This document shows positions 49,695 to 58,703 of a stretch of 64,000 nucleotides of DNA, one piece after another (position 1 is the stretch's first letter; the number at the start of each line of letters is the position of its first letter). The DNA lies in contig NZ_JARUND010000001.1 in assembly GCF_036898825.1 (NCBI RefSeq), positions 992,001-1,056,000 of the forward strand, written 5' to 3'. The translations under genes and the position numbers were made by a program. This stretch comes from Streptomyces sp. B21-083 (GTDB lineage Bacteria > Actinomycetota > Actinomycetes > Streptomycetales > Streptomycetaceae). The notes under the pieces were generated by a model, which searched no databases, was not told where the DNA came from, and saw only the letters and a list, made by a program, of their open reading frames with translations.

Positions 49695-49755
49695 GGTAGT
49701 AGGGGTACTGAACGGAGGTCTTGCCGTTGTCGGTGGTGATGGTGACGGCGCTCAT
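49684..49755 (-). CDS. possible 23-residue micro-ORF overlapping the tRNA scar
   Basis: ATG at 49755 is preceded at 10 bases by GGAGG and encodes 23 residues ending YPYYPDF. Its TAA stop falls in the tRNA anticodon loop. A longer in-frame reading reaches upstream to 49995. Genes running into an att core are common in integrative elements. The protein family is unknown. Confidence 0.35.
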   Translation of the reverse strand: MSAVTITTDNGKTSVQYPYYPDF

Positions 49756-50331
49756 CAGGTCTGTTCCTCCAGCTCCGGGGTGTGATGGTGTCCGGGGTGG
49801 GTGGTGCCGTCCTCGTCGGGGACGGCACCCTCGCAGCCGCCGCCCTTCCAGGGCGCTGCCCGCGACTTCGGCATCCCGTGGCGCACCGTATTCGGATACT
49901 CCCGCCCGCTGGGCAAAGGTAGGCGTGCTCAAGCGGCCCCCTGACCAGCTCCGCCTGTCCCGCCCCAGCCGCCAGGCCGAGGCCCCCCGGGTCACCCTCG
50001 CGGCCGCCTGAAGACCAACGCACGGCCGCTGCCGTTCGAACAGCGACCATCGACGCCCAGCCGAACGACAAGTGCGTGCTGTCCGGCCTCGGCCATGTCG
50101 TCATGCGGCTCCAGACGCGGCTGCGACCGGAACGCCCGTCGCGCGCGGGCCCACTGGCCGCCCGGCAACGTTGAGTTGAGCCAACCGCCGCCCGGTGGCG
50201 TGGGCGAAAGTTCCCCCGGCATGCGCACGGGATGCGAAGAACACACACTGGTCAGGAGGAGTACCGGCCGGGGTGGGCCACGCTCCATGGGCTCTCCCCG
50301 GCGCGAATAGCGACGCTCGAAGGAGACGGCC
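49756..50331. other. 576-bp region without a firm gene
   Basis: Minus-strand frames of 200-odd codons exist here but lack family features. GGGCGAAAGTTCCC at 50202-50215, 116 bp before the Hrp1-like start, is a shifted relative of the DosR core. AAGGAGA just before 50332 belongs to that gene. Otherwise nothing is recognised. Confidence 0.4.
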
Positions 50332-50751
50332 GTGACCATCGCCCGGGAGATCATGCACACCGGTGCCACGTGCATCCAGGAGAACGAGACGCTGGAGGCC
50401 GCAGCGCGCAGGATGAAGGAACTGGACGTCGGAGCCCTCCCGATCTGTGGGCCCGACGACCGGCTCCACGGGATCATCACCGATCGCGACATCGTGGTGA
50501 AGTGCCTCGCCAAGGGCAAGGATCCGAAGACCGTGACCGCGGGCCAGCTCGAACAGGGCAAGCCGATCACCATCGACGCCGACGCCGATGCCCACCAGGT
50601 CCTCCGGGCCATGGAGGAGCACAAGATCCGGCGGCTGCCGGTCGTCGACAACCATCGCCTCGTCGGCATGATCAGCGAGGCGGACCTCGGACGTCACCTG
50701 CCCGAGGACCAGGTGGGCCATTTCGTCGAGGTCGTCTGCGCGGCCCCCTGA
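50332..50751 (+). CDS. CBS-pair protein (Hrp1-like)
   Basis: A 139-residue protein of two CBS motifs only: AREIMHTGATCIQENETLEA with DRLHGIITDRDIV, then PITIDADADAHQVLRAM with HRLVGMISEADL. Rv2626c (hypoxic response protein 1, DosR regulon) has the same size and layout; its structure lacks nucleotide but binds zinc. The GTG is preceded by AAGGAGA. It is the rightmost DosR-family gene, located beyond the tRNA scar. Confidence 0.88.
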   Translation: MTIAREIMHTGATCIQENETLEAAARRMKELDVGALPICGPDDRLHGIITDRDIVVKCLAKGKDPKTVTAGQLEQGKPITIDADADAHQVLRAMEEHKIRRLPVVDNHRLVGMISEADLGRHLPEDQVGHFVEVVCAAP

Positions 50752-50792
50752 CCGACCGGATCCACGTCGAAAGCACGGTGCAGGAGGCCACG

Positions 50793-51541
50793 ATGGGACG
50801 TCTCAACGAGCGGGTGGCGATCGTCACCGGCGGAGCCAGGGGCATCGGCGCCGCCGTAGCACGTCTGTTCGCCGCCGAGGGCGCTGTGGTGGTGGTAGCC
50901 GATGTTCTGGACGTCGGGGGGCGAAGCTGGCCGCGGAACTCGGTGGCCCGGCCCGTTACATGCACCTGGACGTCAGCACCGAGGACGGCTGGCAGACGAT
51001 GGTGGCAGAGACGGAGCAGGCACTGGGCCCGGTCTCGGCACTGGTCAACAACGCCGGGGTCCTCGAGTGGGGGACCATCGAGGAACAGACCCTCGAATCC
51101 TTCCGGCGCGTCATCGACGTCAACCTGCAGGGCGCCTGGCTGGGTATGCGTACGACGGCACCATCCCTTCGCCGTGCCGGCGGAGGTGCGATCGTGAACA
51201 TCTCCTCGCTCGCCGGCCTCACCGGCTATGCCGGCATCGGAGCGTATGTGGCCAGCAAATGGGGGCTGCGCGGGCTGACCAAGGCCGCGGCACTCGAACT
51301 GGCCCCGGACGGGATCCGTGTCTGCTCGGTCCATCCCGGTGCGGTGCGCACCGCGATGACGGCCGACTTCGACGACTCCTTCACAGCCGGACAGCCCCTG
51401 CCCCGATTCGGTGAGCCCGAAGAGGTCGCCCGCATGGTGCTCTTCATCGCCGCCGAGGCCACGTTCTCGACCGGCGTGGAGTTCGTCCTGGACGGCGGTG
51501 TCATCGCCGGCCCGCCGACCGTCCTGACTCCCGGCCAATGA
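50793..51541 (+). pseudogene. SDR-family dehydrogenase with a frameshift
   Basis: A short-chain dehydrogenase: cofactor motif TGGARGIG, NNAG, catalytic NISS and YVASK, and a glycine-rich end VLDGG. The chain is broken after VVVADVLDVGG: the first 44 codons are read in one frame, the rest one frame back. Restoring a single G in the run of six at about 50919-50924 rejoins them. A homopolymer sequencing error is likely, so the gene may be intact. CAGGAGG precedes the ATG. Confidence 0.8.
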
Positions 51542-51549
51542 TCGGTCTG

Positions 51550-51747
51550 CAGAGCCAGGTCACCAACCTGTCCGTCTCTCCCCAAACAAGAGCGGCCAGG
51601 CCGAACTGAACCCGGTGGGAACCCGCGACTGCCCCGCAGCGGTGACCGGGAGCGACCGCCGTCATGTGCACTGGGCCCTGGAAACGGGTTCGGGAAGCTA
51701 CGCAGCAGGAAGGCGAAGCTCCTGGGGCAAGTCCCACTCGTCAACCG
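51550..51747 (+). promoter_or_regulatory. cobalamin-riboswitch-like leader
   Basis: The core GAACCCGGTGGGAACCCG, then ACTGCCCCGCAGCGGTGA, then CACTG-hairpin-GGGAAG (51670-51697) follow the order of the cobalamin riboswitch (compare E. coli btuB). The 3' B12-box-like stretch (AAGTCCCACTCGTCAACCGG) is divergent and the 5' end is unclear. It precedes the unknown protein and FAD monooxygenase genes by 150 bp. Confidence 0.65.
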
Positions 51748-51897
51748 GCGTGCCCGTGGTGGTGTGGCCGGTGGCGTACAGGTGCTGGACGTCGTGGACC
51801 GCTGTGGCCGGAAGCCGCCAGCGTCGACACGAGCGGCACCCTGCAGGCAGCGGCTGTCCAGGCCCTGACAGCAGTCCGCTTCGGGAGGAGGCCCCTC

Positions 51898-52464
51898 ATG
51901 AGTGAACAAAGACCCCTCGCCCCTGGCGAGGCATGGCGGGCAGTGGCCGCATGCTTCCTCACCACCCTCCCACTGCTCGCGCGGCGCCGGGTACGTCTGC
52001 CGAAAGAACGGCTGGGAATGAGGCTGTGCTTCTCCGACGGCACCTCGGCCCGGGTGTACCGGGAGACCCGCATGGGCAGCGGCCTGGCGAAGGACCCATG
52101 CACGCTCGTGGTCGAATTCAGGCTGCGCCTGGTCCGCGGGCCGGCGCACGCCCTGTTCCGCGCGGAGAGCCTGCTGAACACCCCACTGTTCGTCGGCTTC
52201 CCCGGGTTCACCTCGAAGCTGTGGCTGGCCCACGACGAGTGCGACCGTTACCGCGGGGTGTACGAGTGGGATGGCCAGGAGCGCGCCGAACACTATGCGC
52301 GTTCCCTGTGGCGGGTTCTGGCGCTGGTCAGCGTGCCGAGCTCGATCCGCTATGCAGTCCTGCCCGGGCTGCGCCGCGACGCGATCATCGCAGATCCTGG
52401 GCTGGCCGAGAGCCTGACGCCGGACGACACCGCGGCATGGTGGCGCATCAAGGGCACGGCATGA
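51898..52464 (+). CDS. conserved protein of unknown function upstream of a monooxygenase
   Basis: A 188-residue protein not recognised with certainty. It has an N-terminal hydrophobic patch (FLTTLPLLARRRVRLP), a beta-rich middle with FVGFPGFTSKLWLAHDE, and YRGVYEWDGQERAEHYARSLWRVL, resembling small ferredoxin-like alpha/beta barrel proteins that accompany flavin monooxygenases. GGGAGGAGG lies 6 bases before the ATG. It is 3 bp from the next gene and shares its transcript. Confidence 0.7.
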   Translation: MSEQRPLAPGEAWRAVAACFLTTLPLLARRRVRLPKERLGMRLCFSDGTSARVYRETRMGSGLAKDPCTLVVEFRLRLVRGPAHALFRAESLLNTPLFVGFPGFTSKLWLAHDECDRYRGVYEWDGQERAEHYARSLWRVLALVSVPSSIRYAVLPGLRRDAIIADPGLAESLTPDDTAAWWRIKGTA

Positions 52465-52467
52465 AAC

Positions 52468-54048
52468 ATGGCAGCCACGACAGCAGTGGACGTCCTTGTG
52501 GTCGGGGCCGGTCCGACCGGACTCACCCTGGCACTGCAAGCCCATGACCACGGAGCGCGGGTCCGGGTCATCGAGCGGCGTCCCGGCGCGTTCCGGCCCT
52601 CCCGCGCGCTCATCCTGCACCCGCGCACTCTGGAGGTCCTGCGCCCACTCGGCGTCACGGACGCCCTGCTGGGGCTGGCGGACACGGCGCCGACGGTCGG
52701 GCTGCACCTCGGTTCCCGCGTCGTCGAAGCCAGTCTCGCCGACCTCTCCCTGCCCGACACTGCGTTCCCGCACCTGTCACTGATGCGGCAGACGGACGTC
52801 GAGAGAGTGCTGGCCCAGGCGCTCGCCGACCGCGGGGTGGCGGTGGAACGGGGCACCGAACTGGTCACCGCCCGCGATGACAAGCACAGCGCGTGGGCAG
52901 TGCTGCGCTCGCAGCAGGATACGGAGGAGATCCGCTGCCCCTTTGTCGTCGGCTGTGACGGCCCGGCCAGTACCGTGCGGGTCTGTTCTGGCATTGGGTG
53001 GCACGGCAGGCCCTACACCGAAGAGGTGGTCCTCGCCGACCTCGACCTCAGCGGCGACTTCGGCTGTTCCGTCGCCCAGGTGTTCGCGGGGCGTCAAGGG
53101 CTGCTGTTCCTCTTCCCTCTCGGAGAGCAGGCCGCCTGGAGGCTGCTGGCCACCCGGGCGTCCACCGGCGGGTCCGGACTGGACTTCGGCCAGCCCGGAC
53201 CCGCCGTCCCGTATGCCGATCTGCAGCGACTTCTGAGCGACGCCGGGCTGGACGCACGGATCGAGCGCCTCGCGTGGTCCGCGCGGGTTCCCCTGCAGTG
53301 CAGCCTCGCCACACGATTCCGCAACGGGCGGCTCTTCCTCGCGGGGGACGCGGCTCACAACTATTCACCGGCCACCGGCCAGGGCATGAACGCCGGCATC
53401 CAGGACGCGGTGAATCTCGGCTGGAAGCTCGGCTTTGCGGCGAACTGCTCCGAGGGCGGGGCCGCGGGCGGGCTCGGTGCCGAAGTAATGCTCGACTCCT
53501 ACGACACGGAGCGCCGGCCGGCCGCCCACCGACGGTTGGTTCTCACGCACACGGTGTTCTGGGCAGAGGCGTCGACCGGCCGAATCCCCTCGTGGCTGCG
53601 CGCGGTGGCCGCTCCTCTCGCGGCCCCGGCTGTGCCAATCCTCCTGGACCGACGACGGCTGGTCGCCGAAGGCATCCGCTTCATCTCCCAACTGCGGGTG
53701 AACTACAGGCACAGCGCCCTGTCGGTGGAGGGAAGACCGCGCCTGCGTGGTGCACCTCGCCCGGGAGACCGCCTTCCGGACGCGGCCGTCAGCGTCGGAG
53801 GGCCTCCACAACGGTTGCACGGACTGCTCGCCGGTCCGGGCGTGCACGTGCTGCTGCAGCGCGACGCCACCTCGCTGCCGGACGCGGTGCTCGGTCCCCA
53901 AGTCACCGTCCTCCGGCTGGGGAACAGCCCCGGCCGCGGTCTGATCACAGTCCGCCCAGACGGGCATGTCGGCTTCCGGTGCGGGACCGCCGACGCGGCC
54001 GGGCTGAGCGACTGGCTCTCACTGATCGGCGCTGCGGCATCGCCATGA
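52468..54048 (+). CDS. FAD-dependent aromatic hydroxylase-type monooxygenase
   Basis: A 526-residue class A flavin monooxygenase. FAD motif VVGAGPTGLTLAL at the N-terminus, DG motif GCDGPASTVR, and GDAAHNYSPATGQGMN near residue 295 are complete. The C-terminal thioredoxin-like extension of polyketide or phenol hydroxylases is present. The aromatic substrate is unknown. Following a riboswitch-like leader, it may act in a cobalamin-responsive process, or the leader may be vestigial. Confidence 0.86.
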   Translation: MAATTAVDVLVVGAGPTGLTLALQAHDHGARVRVIERRPGAFRPSRALILHPRTLEVLRPLGVTDALLGLADTAPTVGLHLGSRVVEASLADLSLPDTAFPHLSLMRQTDVERVLAQALADRGVAVERGTELVTARDDKHSAWAVLRSQQDTEEIRCPFVVGCDGPASTVRVCSGIGWHGRPYTEEVVLADLDLSGDFGCSVAQVFAGRQGLLFLFPLGEQAAWRLLATRASTGGSGLDFGQPGPAVPYADLQRLLSDAGLDARIERLAWSARVPLQCSLATRFRNGRLFLAGDAAHNYSPATGQGMNAGIQDAVNLGWKLGFAANCSEGGAAGGLGAEVMLDSYDTERRPAAHRRLVLTHTVFWAEASTGRIPSWLRAVAAPLAAPAVPILLDRRRLVAEGIRFISQLRVNYRHSALSVEGRPRLRGAPRPGDRLPDAAVSVGGPPQRLHGLLAGPGVHVLLQRDATSLPDAVLGPQVTVLRLGNSPGRGLITVRPDGHVGFRCGTADAAGLSDWLSLIGAAASP

Positions 54049-54160
54049 AGCCGGCCACGACCACCGCGCAAGTCTGAGGCTATGACGTGTTGGCCCTTGG
54101 CCCGATGGGAGAGCCCGCCCTGGAAAGCCCAGCTCAGCGGCGTGCTGCGGACTTGTGATG

Positions 54161-55093
54161 CGACGGATCGCCAACCTTTACCCGGGCTAGGCGAAGACCG
54201 ACGCGAAGGACGCCGCAGCGATCGCGGACGCAGCCCGGACGATGCCGCACACCCTGCGCTCGTTGGAACTGACCGACGAGATAACCGCCGAGCCGACCGT
54301 GCTGGTGTGCTTCGACCAGGACCTGGCGGCCGAGGCAAACTCGCACCTCGAATCGGCTACGCGGCCTGCTCACCCAGTTCCACCCCCAACCTGGAGCGCG
54401 TCCTCGGGCCGCGCCTGGACCACCAGGCCGTGACCTGGCTGCTGGAGCGCTACGGTTCCCCTGCCGCGCTGCGAAAAGCCGGTCGGCGCAGGCTCGTTGA
54501 GGTGATCCGGCCCAAAGCCCCCGCGCATGGCTGCCCGGCTGATCGACGAGATCTTCGACGCCCTCGACGAGCAGACCGTCGTGGTCCCGGGCACCGGCAC
54601 CCTCGATGTCGTGATCCCGTCCCTGGCCCGTTCGCTCGCCGCCGTCCACGAACAGCGACGAGCTCTGGAAGCGCAGATCGGACAGCTGCTGGAGGCTCAC
54701 CCTCATTCCGCGGTCCTGACCTGGATTCCGGGGATCGCGGTCAGGACCGCCGCCACCTTGCTGGTCACCGTCGGCGACGGCACCAGCTTCCCCACCGCCG
54801 CCCACCTGGCCTCCTACGCCGGCCTCGCCCCAACGACCAAGTCGTCGGGGACCTCTATCCACGGCGAACACGCGCCCAGAGGCGGCAACCGTCAATTCAA
54901 ACGCGCGATGTTCCTGTCCGCGTTCGCCGCCCTGCACCACCCCGCCTCCCGCACCTACTACGACAAATGCCGGGCCCGCGGAAAGACCCACACCCAGGCC
55001 CTTCTCCGCCTGGCCCGTCACCGCATCAGCGTGCTGTTCGCGATGCTCCGCGACGGCACCTTCTACGAACCCAGAACCCCACGGCTCCCTTGA
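54161..55093 (+). mobile_element. IS110-family transposase remnant
   Basis: Pieces of an IS110-type transposase are spread over two frames. The first has the N-terminal RIANLYPG and an in-frame TAG in place of the next codon at about 54188, then AKTDAKDAAAIADAARTMPHT. Around 54340-54530 the reading shifts frame (PNLERVLGPRLDH) and returns for the Transposase_20 domain (LTWIPGIAVRTAATLLVTVG to FYEP). The 5' end is missing. It is inactive. Confidence 0.82.
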
Positions 55094-55229
55094 CGCGGGC
55101 CTCGGGCCAAGACCCGGACCATTCCCGCACCATCGACCCGCCATCCACCTCAGCTAAGGCTATTTCCGCAGGTCAGCGACATGTAAGCTGTGAACCACGA
55201 GCAGACCAAGAACGTCCTGGTCCTTGTCT

Positions 55230-56705
55230 TCACTCCGAGGCGGATGAGTGGTTTTCGATCCATGCCAGTCCACCGAGGTCGAGTCGGCTGCGGGCGCGGG
55301 TGACGGCGACGTAGGCGAGGCGGGCGTCGGTGGCGTTCACAGGTCCCGGAATCGGACGGCCTTCGTTGTCATGCTGGTCCGTGTCCTTCGGCTCCGGAAA
55401 GTCTTCTGCAATTTTCACGGCGTGCCATTCGCGCCCCTTGGCCTTGTGGGCAGTAGAGACGGTGACGTCGGCGGTCGTCTCGTCTGTGAGTTCGTCAACA
55501 GCGGCGAGGATTGCGTCAGGACCGTGGGTGTCGACGAGATCGACGAAGGGCTGGAGGTCACGGCCGGCCGGGTCGTATGCGGCGTAGTCCTGCAGTTCGC
55601 CCCAGGAGGCAAACAACACCAGCTCCGGGTGGTTCGTACGGCGGCCGTCCTTCAGATCGCGGGCTGCGATGGCCAGCGCAGCCAACTGTTGCCCTCCCCG
55701 GGTGAGGGCGACGCGCCTACCGTCAGCGAGCAGGCGCATGACTTCCGCCATGGCGCCGATGTTGGTGCGGCACAACACGGCGTCCGGGCTGCGGACGTCG
55801 CCGATTTCGGCGGGGATGGTGTCCGTGCCGGTCAGCCGGATGGGAGCGTCGGCAAGGGCGAGCCACCGGTTGGCCTGGTCGGCGATCCCGGGGCCGAAGC
55901 GGAAGGAGCGTGTCAGGGTCAGCTGCGCCGCGTCGAAGCGGCTCATCACGTCGCAGGCGCCGCGCCAGCCATAGATGGCTTGGGCGGAGTCGCCGACCAT
56001 GACCAGCTGGGCGTGGTCACGCTGGGCGGCGAAGACCTGTTCCAGGACGGGGTTCGTGTCCTGGGCCTCGTCGAGGAAGAGGAAGTCTGCTTCGATCTTC
56101 GGTGCGGTCAGGGCCCACATCTTTAGGTAATGGTCGTGTTCGAAGCGGACCACGCCCTGCTCGTGGTTCTGTAGATCTGCCCAGGCTTTCACGGCGAACG
56201 GCACGACCACATCTACCACTTGGGCGTGCTCACCGGGCGCGTCCAGGCCGCGCAAGCGTGGTACATGATGACAGGCCGGGACGCGGTCGGCGGAGTAGCA
56301 AAAGCGCGTAACGGTACGCACGACGGCGTGTGAAAGCGTCCGCTGGGTGATGTGGTGATCCCCGATGCGGACGGAGCGGTTGATGCCGAGGGCCTGGCCG
56401 GTTTTCCATGCGGGCTGCCGGGGGCTGTTGAGGCGGCGGGCAAAGCGATGGCCGAGCGCGGCGTAAGCAGTGGCATGGGCGGTTTTACACATCACGGATC
56501 GTGGAAAGCGCGCCGAGGCGTCGTGTGCGATGTCCTTGTTGAAGGCGAGGTAGCGCCCTCGGCGTTTGGTGCTGGCGGCGAGCAGGCTCAGCGTGCTGGT
56601 CTTTCCAGTGCCGGCGCCGGCCTGCAGCACGAGGTGATGGCCGTCTTGGAAGGCTTCGACGGCCTGAGCCTGTTCGTCGGTGGGCGTGTGCAACAAGGCC
56701 TCCAC
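55230..56705 (-). CDS. superfamily I DNA helicase (UvrD/Rep-like)
   Basis: A 491-residue helicase. Walker A AGAGTGKTSTL, Walker B DEAQD, QAIYGWRGA and C-terminal VTVSTAHKAKGREW and YVAVTRARSRLDL motifs match UvrD/Rep. It lacks the large 2B insertions of full UvrD. It is the last of a three-gene minus operon with unknown proteins, 12 bp after the preceding stop, and is typical of integrated elements. A defence or replication role is possible but unproven. Confidence 0.88.
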   Translation of the reverse strand: MEALLHTPTDEQAQAVEAFQDGHHLVLQAGAGTGKTSTLSLLAASTKRRGRYLAFNKDIAHDASARFPRSVMCKTAHATAYAALGHRFARRLNSPRQPAWKTGQALGINRSVRIGDHHITQRTLSHAVVRTVTRFCYSADRVPACHHVPRLRGLDAPGEHAQVVDVVVPFAVKAWADLQNHEQGVVRFEHDHYLKMWALTAPKIEADFLFLDEAQDTNPVLEQVFAAQRDHAQLVMVGDSAQAIYGWRGACDVMSRFDAAQLTLTRSFRFGPGIADQANRWLALADAPIRLTGTDTIPAEIGDVRSPDAVLCRTNIGAMAEVMRLLADGRRVALTRGGQQLAALAIAARDLKDGRRTNHPELVLFASWGELQDYAAYDPAGRDLQPFVDLVDTHGPDAILAAVDELTDETTADVTVSTAHKAKGREWHAVKIAEDFPEPKDTDQHDNEGRPIPGPVNATDARLAYVAVTRARSRLDLGGLAWIENHSSASE

Positions 56706-56717
56706 GGAGGAGCAGGG

Positions 56718-57242
56718 CTAGGGGTTCGTGTGGTCTCGCCGATCGCGGTCGGCGGCGTACGAGTCAGGTGCGGCCGAGCTACAACGGCGGAGCAGGATTC
56801 GGGCTGTGCAGGCCAGTAGGTCCTCGGAGGAGTAAAGAGCTACTAGGCCTTCGAGTTGCGCCGTCAGTTGCCGAGAGCGTTCCCGCTCGTTCCGATCGAG
56901 GGCTGCGGTCACACTCCGGCCGACGAAGTCTCCGGGCCGCTGTCCGCTGGCGGTCGCGGCCCGGTGAATCGCCGCTCGCGCGGTACGGCTGAGCTCGAGG
57001 TTGAGGACGACCTGCCCGTGCTGGTCGGGGTAGTGGGTGGTCAGGACGTCGATGGGCAGAAGGTGGTGCAGTCGTCTGCGCAGTGATTGCAGCGCGCGGC
57101 TGGGCGTCTTGGCCGGGTGGACGGCCATCAGCCGGGTGCGGTCCCTGTTCGCTGCAAGCGGCACCGTACGACGCGCTCGATCGAGCTCACCGTCTGTGGC
57201 CGGCCGGGTCAGCAGGATTTCAATGGCGTGGCGCGACGTCAC
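56718..57242 (-). CDS. element-borne protein of unknown function
   Basis: A 174-residue, arginine-rich, mainly helical protein. Residues 75-125 (VVLNLELSRTARAAIHRAA, GDFVGRSVTAALDRNERER) look like a ribbon-helix or coiled segment. No family is recognised. Its start overlaps the stop of the DUF6083-like gene by 4 bp and it lies 12 bp before the helicase, so the three are coupled. Confidence 0.65.
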   Translation of the reverse strand: MTSRHAIEILLTRPATDGELDRARRTVPLAANRDRTRLMAVHPAKTPSRALQSLRRRLHHLLPIDVLTTHYPDQHGQVVLNLELSRTARAAIHRAATASGQRPGDFVGRSVTAALDRNERERSRQLTAQLEGLVALYSSEDLLACTARILLRRCSSAAPDSYAADRDRRDHTNP

Positions 57243-58120
57243 GGCGTGCCCGTTCCGTGCTCGTGATGGGTCCGGCGTGGACGACGGACGTGATCGGGCA
57301 GGCGGTTGTGGATGTGCGCGTGATGGAGCATGGGGTCGAAGGGTTCCCAGTCAGCCAACGCGAGGTCCGCTGCTGACGGGATTGCGGCGTGAGCGGAACA
57401 GCGCTGCATGCGCCAGCGCAGTTGCTCAGTGTAGGGCAGGGCCGTGAGGTCATATAGGGCCATGACCTCGTAGGGCAAAGCAAGTTGTCCCCTTGCGGCC
57501 ATGGCTGGTACCAGCGTCCAGACGCCCACCGGGGTTTCCCCCGGGCGGAGGAGCCTCTGCGTACAACGGTCGCGGCGCCGTGTCTGTGCCACGCACTGGA
57601 TTTCGTCCACTGGGTGCGCAGCAAGGTAGCGGACGTACAGGAGCTGCACGACGGGCCTGGCGGGTCGACAGGCGGCCGGTTGTGCCGTTGGTCGACTCGG
57701 AGTGGTGCCGGGGGTGAACGCGCCGCTGTCGATCAGACGGCGCGTGTTCAGAGCCAGCACGCGCCGTAGCCCATCCAACGCGGATGTTTCGGGCAGAGCT
57801 TCACGAGCGGGGCAGACATGGGCATGCGCCAGGCGGCACCACGCTCTGCCGTCGCCAGCCGGATGCGCGACACCGGAGCTGACGTGCCAGCGGTGGGCTG
57901 CGGGCACCTTCACCGCGGACACCTCCCGAGGGTGCAGGCAAACGGGCCGCGCAAAGCTGCGCTCGTACCACTCGACCGGGTTGCCGCACTCTCGGCAGCG
58001 ATCTCGCTGAGCACAGCGCAGGAGCCGACTGGGGCTGTCGTGCTCGACACGCAGTGAGCGTCGGGAGTGAGAGACAGCGGGGCTGCCGTCCCAGTGCCAC
58101 GGTGTGGATGAACAACGCAT
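57239..58120 (-). CDS. DUF6083-like zinc-finger-type protein
   Basis: A 293-residue protein common in Streptomyces. The N-terminal HWDGSPAVSHSRRSLRVEHD is followed by paired cysteines CRECGNPVEWY and a later CLHP, suggesting a zinc ribbon. A second block has a CVAQTRRRDRCTQ motif. ATG 58120 gives the family N-terminus; a GTG at 58144 is also in frame. It heads the operon ending in the helicase. Confidence 0.72.
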   Translation of the reverse strand: MRCSSTPWHWDGSPAVSHSRRSLRVEHDSPSRLLRCAQRDRCRECGNPVEWYERSFARPVCLHPREVSAVKVPAAHRWHVSSGVAHPAGDGRAWCRLAHAHVCPAREALPETSALDGLRRVLALNTRRLIDSGAFTPGTTPSRPTAQPAACRPARPVVQLLYVRYLAAHPVDEIQCVAQTRRRDRCTQRLLRPGETPVGVWTLVPAMAARGQLALPYEVMALYDLTALPYTEQLRWRMQRCSAHAAIPSAADLALADWEPFDPMLHHAHIHNRLPDHVRRPRRTHHEHGTGTP

Positions 58121-58272
58121 GCGCGTGAAGGTGCCAGGCAACACGCCGCATCGGTGGCGTCGAGGCCGGAAGGTACCTCGAACAGCCCCATCTCATGAAA
58201 CACACATGCGAGACGTCGATCAGAGGTTCGTGTCGCGTCGCCGGTCTGGGTGACTGGCGCAGACCCTCCCAG

Positions 58273-58542
58273 TCAGAGGCCAGCGTCGGTCGACCCTGGA
58301 GGCTCGTGCCCCTCACACAGCGTTCCGAAGAGTTCGTCCAGCGGAGTGTTCAGCGCATGCGCGAGTGCGTGCCAGGTCTTGAGAGTGCCGAGGGTTCGTC
58401 CCTGCTCAATCTCAATGAGGGTCCTTCTGGCCAGGCCGCTTCGAGCAGCGAGCTCGTCATAGCTCCAGCCCTGCGCCGCCCGCAGCCGCGCAAGCTCCAG
58501 ACGCAGCGCCTCGAAATCGGGGTCGGGCGGGAAGATCGTCAC
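58273..58542 (-). CDS. XRE-family transcriptional regulator
   Basis: An 89-residue Cro/CI-type helix-turn-helix protein (LARLRAAQGWSYDELAARSG, RRTLIEIEQG). It starts with GTG 58542. The region to its right carries a repeat operator and a divergent gene, so it probably represses both. A degraded ImmA/IrrE peptidase gene lies nearby, the usual partner for such repressors. Confidence 0.87.
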   Translation of the reverse strand: MTIFPPDPDFEALRLELARLRAAQGWSYDELAARSGLARRTLIEIEQGRTLGTLKTWHALAHALNTPLDELFGTLCEGHEPPGSTDAGL

Positions 58543-58556
58543 CCGACAATCCGACG

Positions 58557-58638
58557 GTGCAGACTACTGCCCTGTCAGTGCAGACCTCTGCCCTATTTCC
58601 GCTGATAGTGGCAGCGGAGGGAGGGCAGAGGTCTGCAC
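58557..58638. promoter_or_regulatory. XRE operator: three 17-bp repeats
   Basis: GTGCAGACTACTGCCCT (58557-58573) and GTGCAGACCTCTGCCCT (58578-58594) are direct copies 21 bp apart; an exact inverted copy is at 58622-58638. The spacing places the first two on one face of the DNA. They lie between the XRE gene and the divergent gene at 58704. Confidence 0.75.
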
Positions 58639-58703
58639 TACCGTGTGCGGGCCACCCCACTCCTCTGCGGGTCCGCAGATACGACGGGAGGAACACGCCC
58701 CCC

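Noticed and set aside
50202..50215. GGGCGAAAGTTCCC as a DosR box for hrp1-like gene
   Set aside because: Inner bases are shifted by one relative to the consensus; too weak to list as a site on its own.
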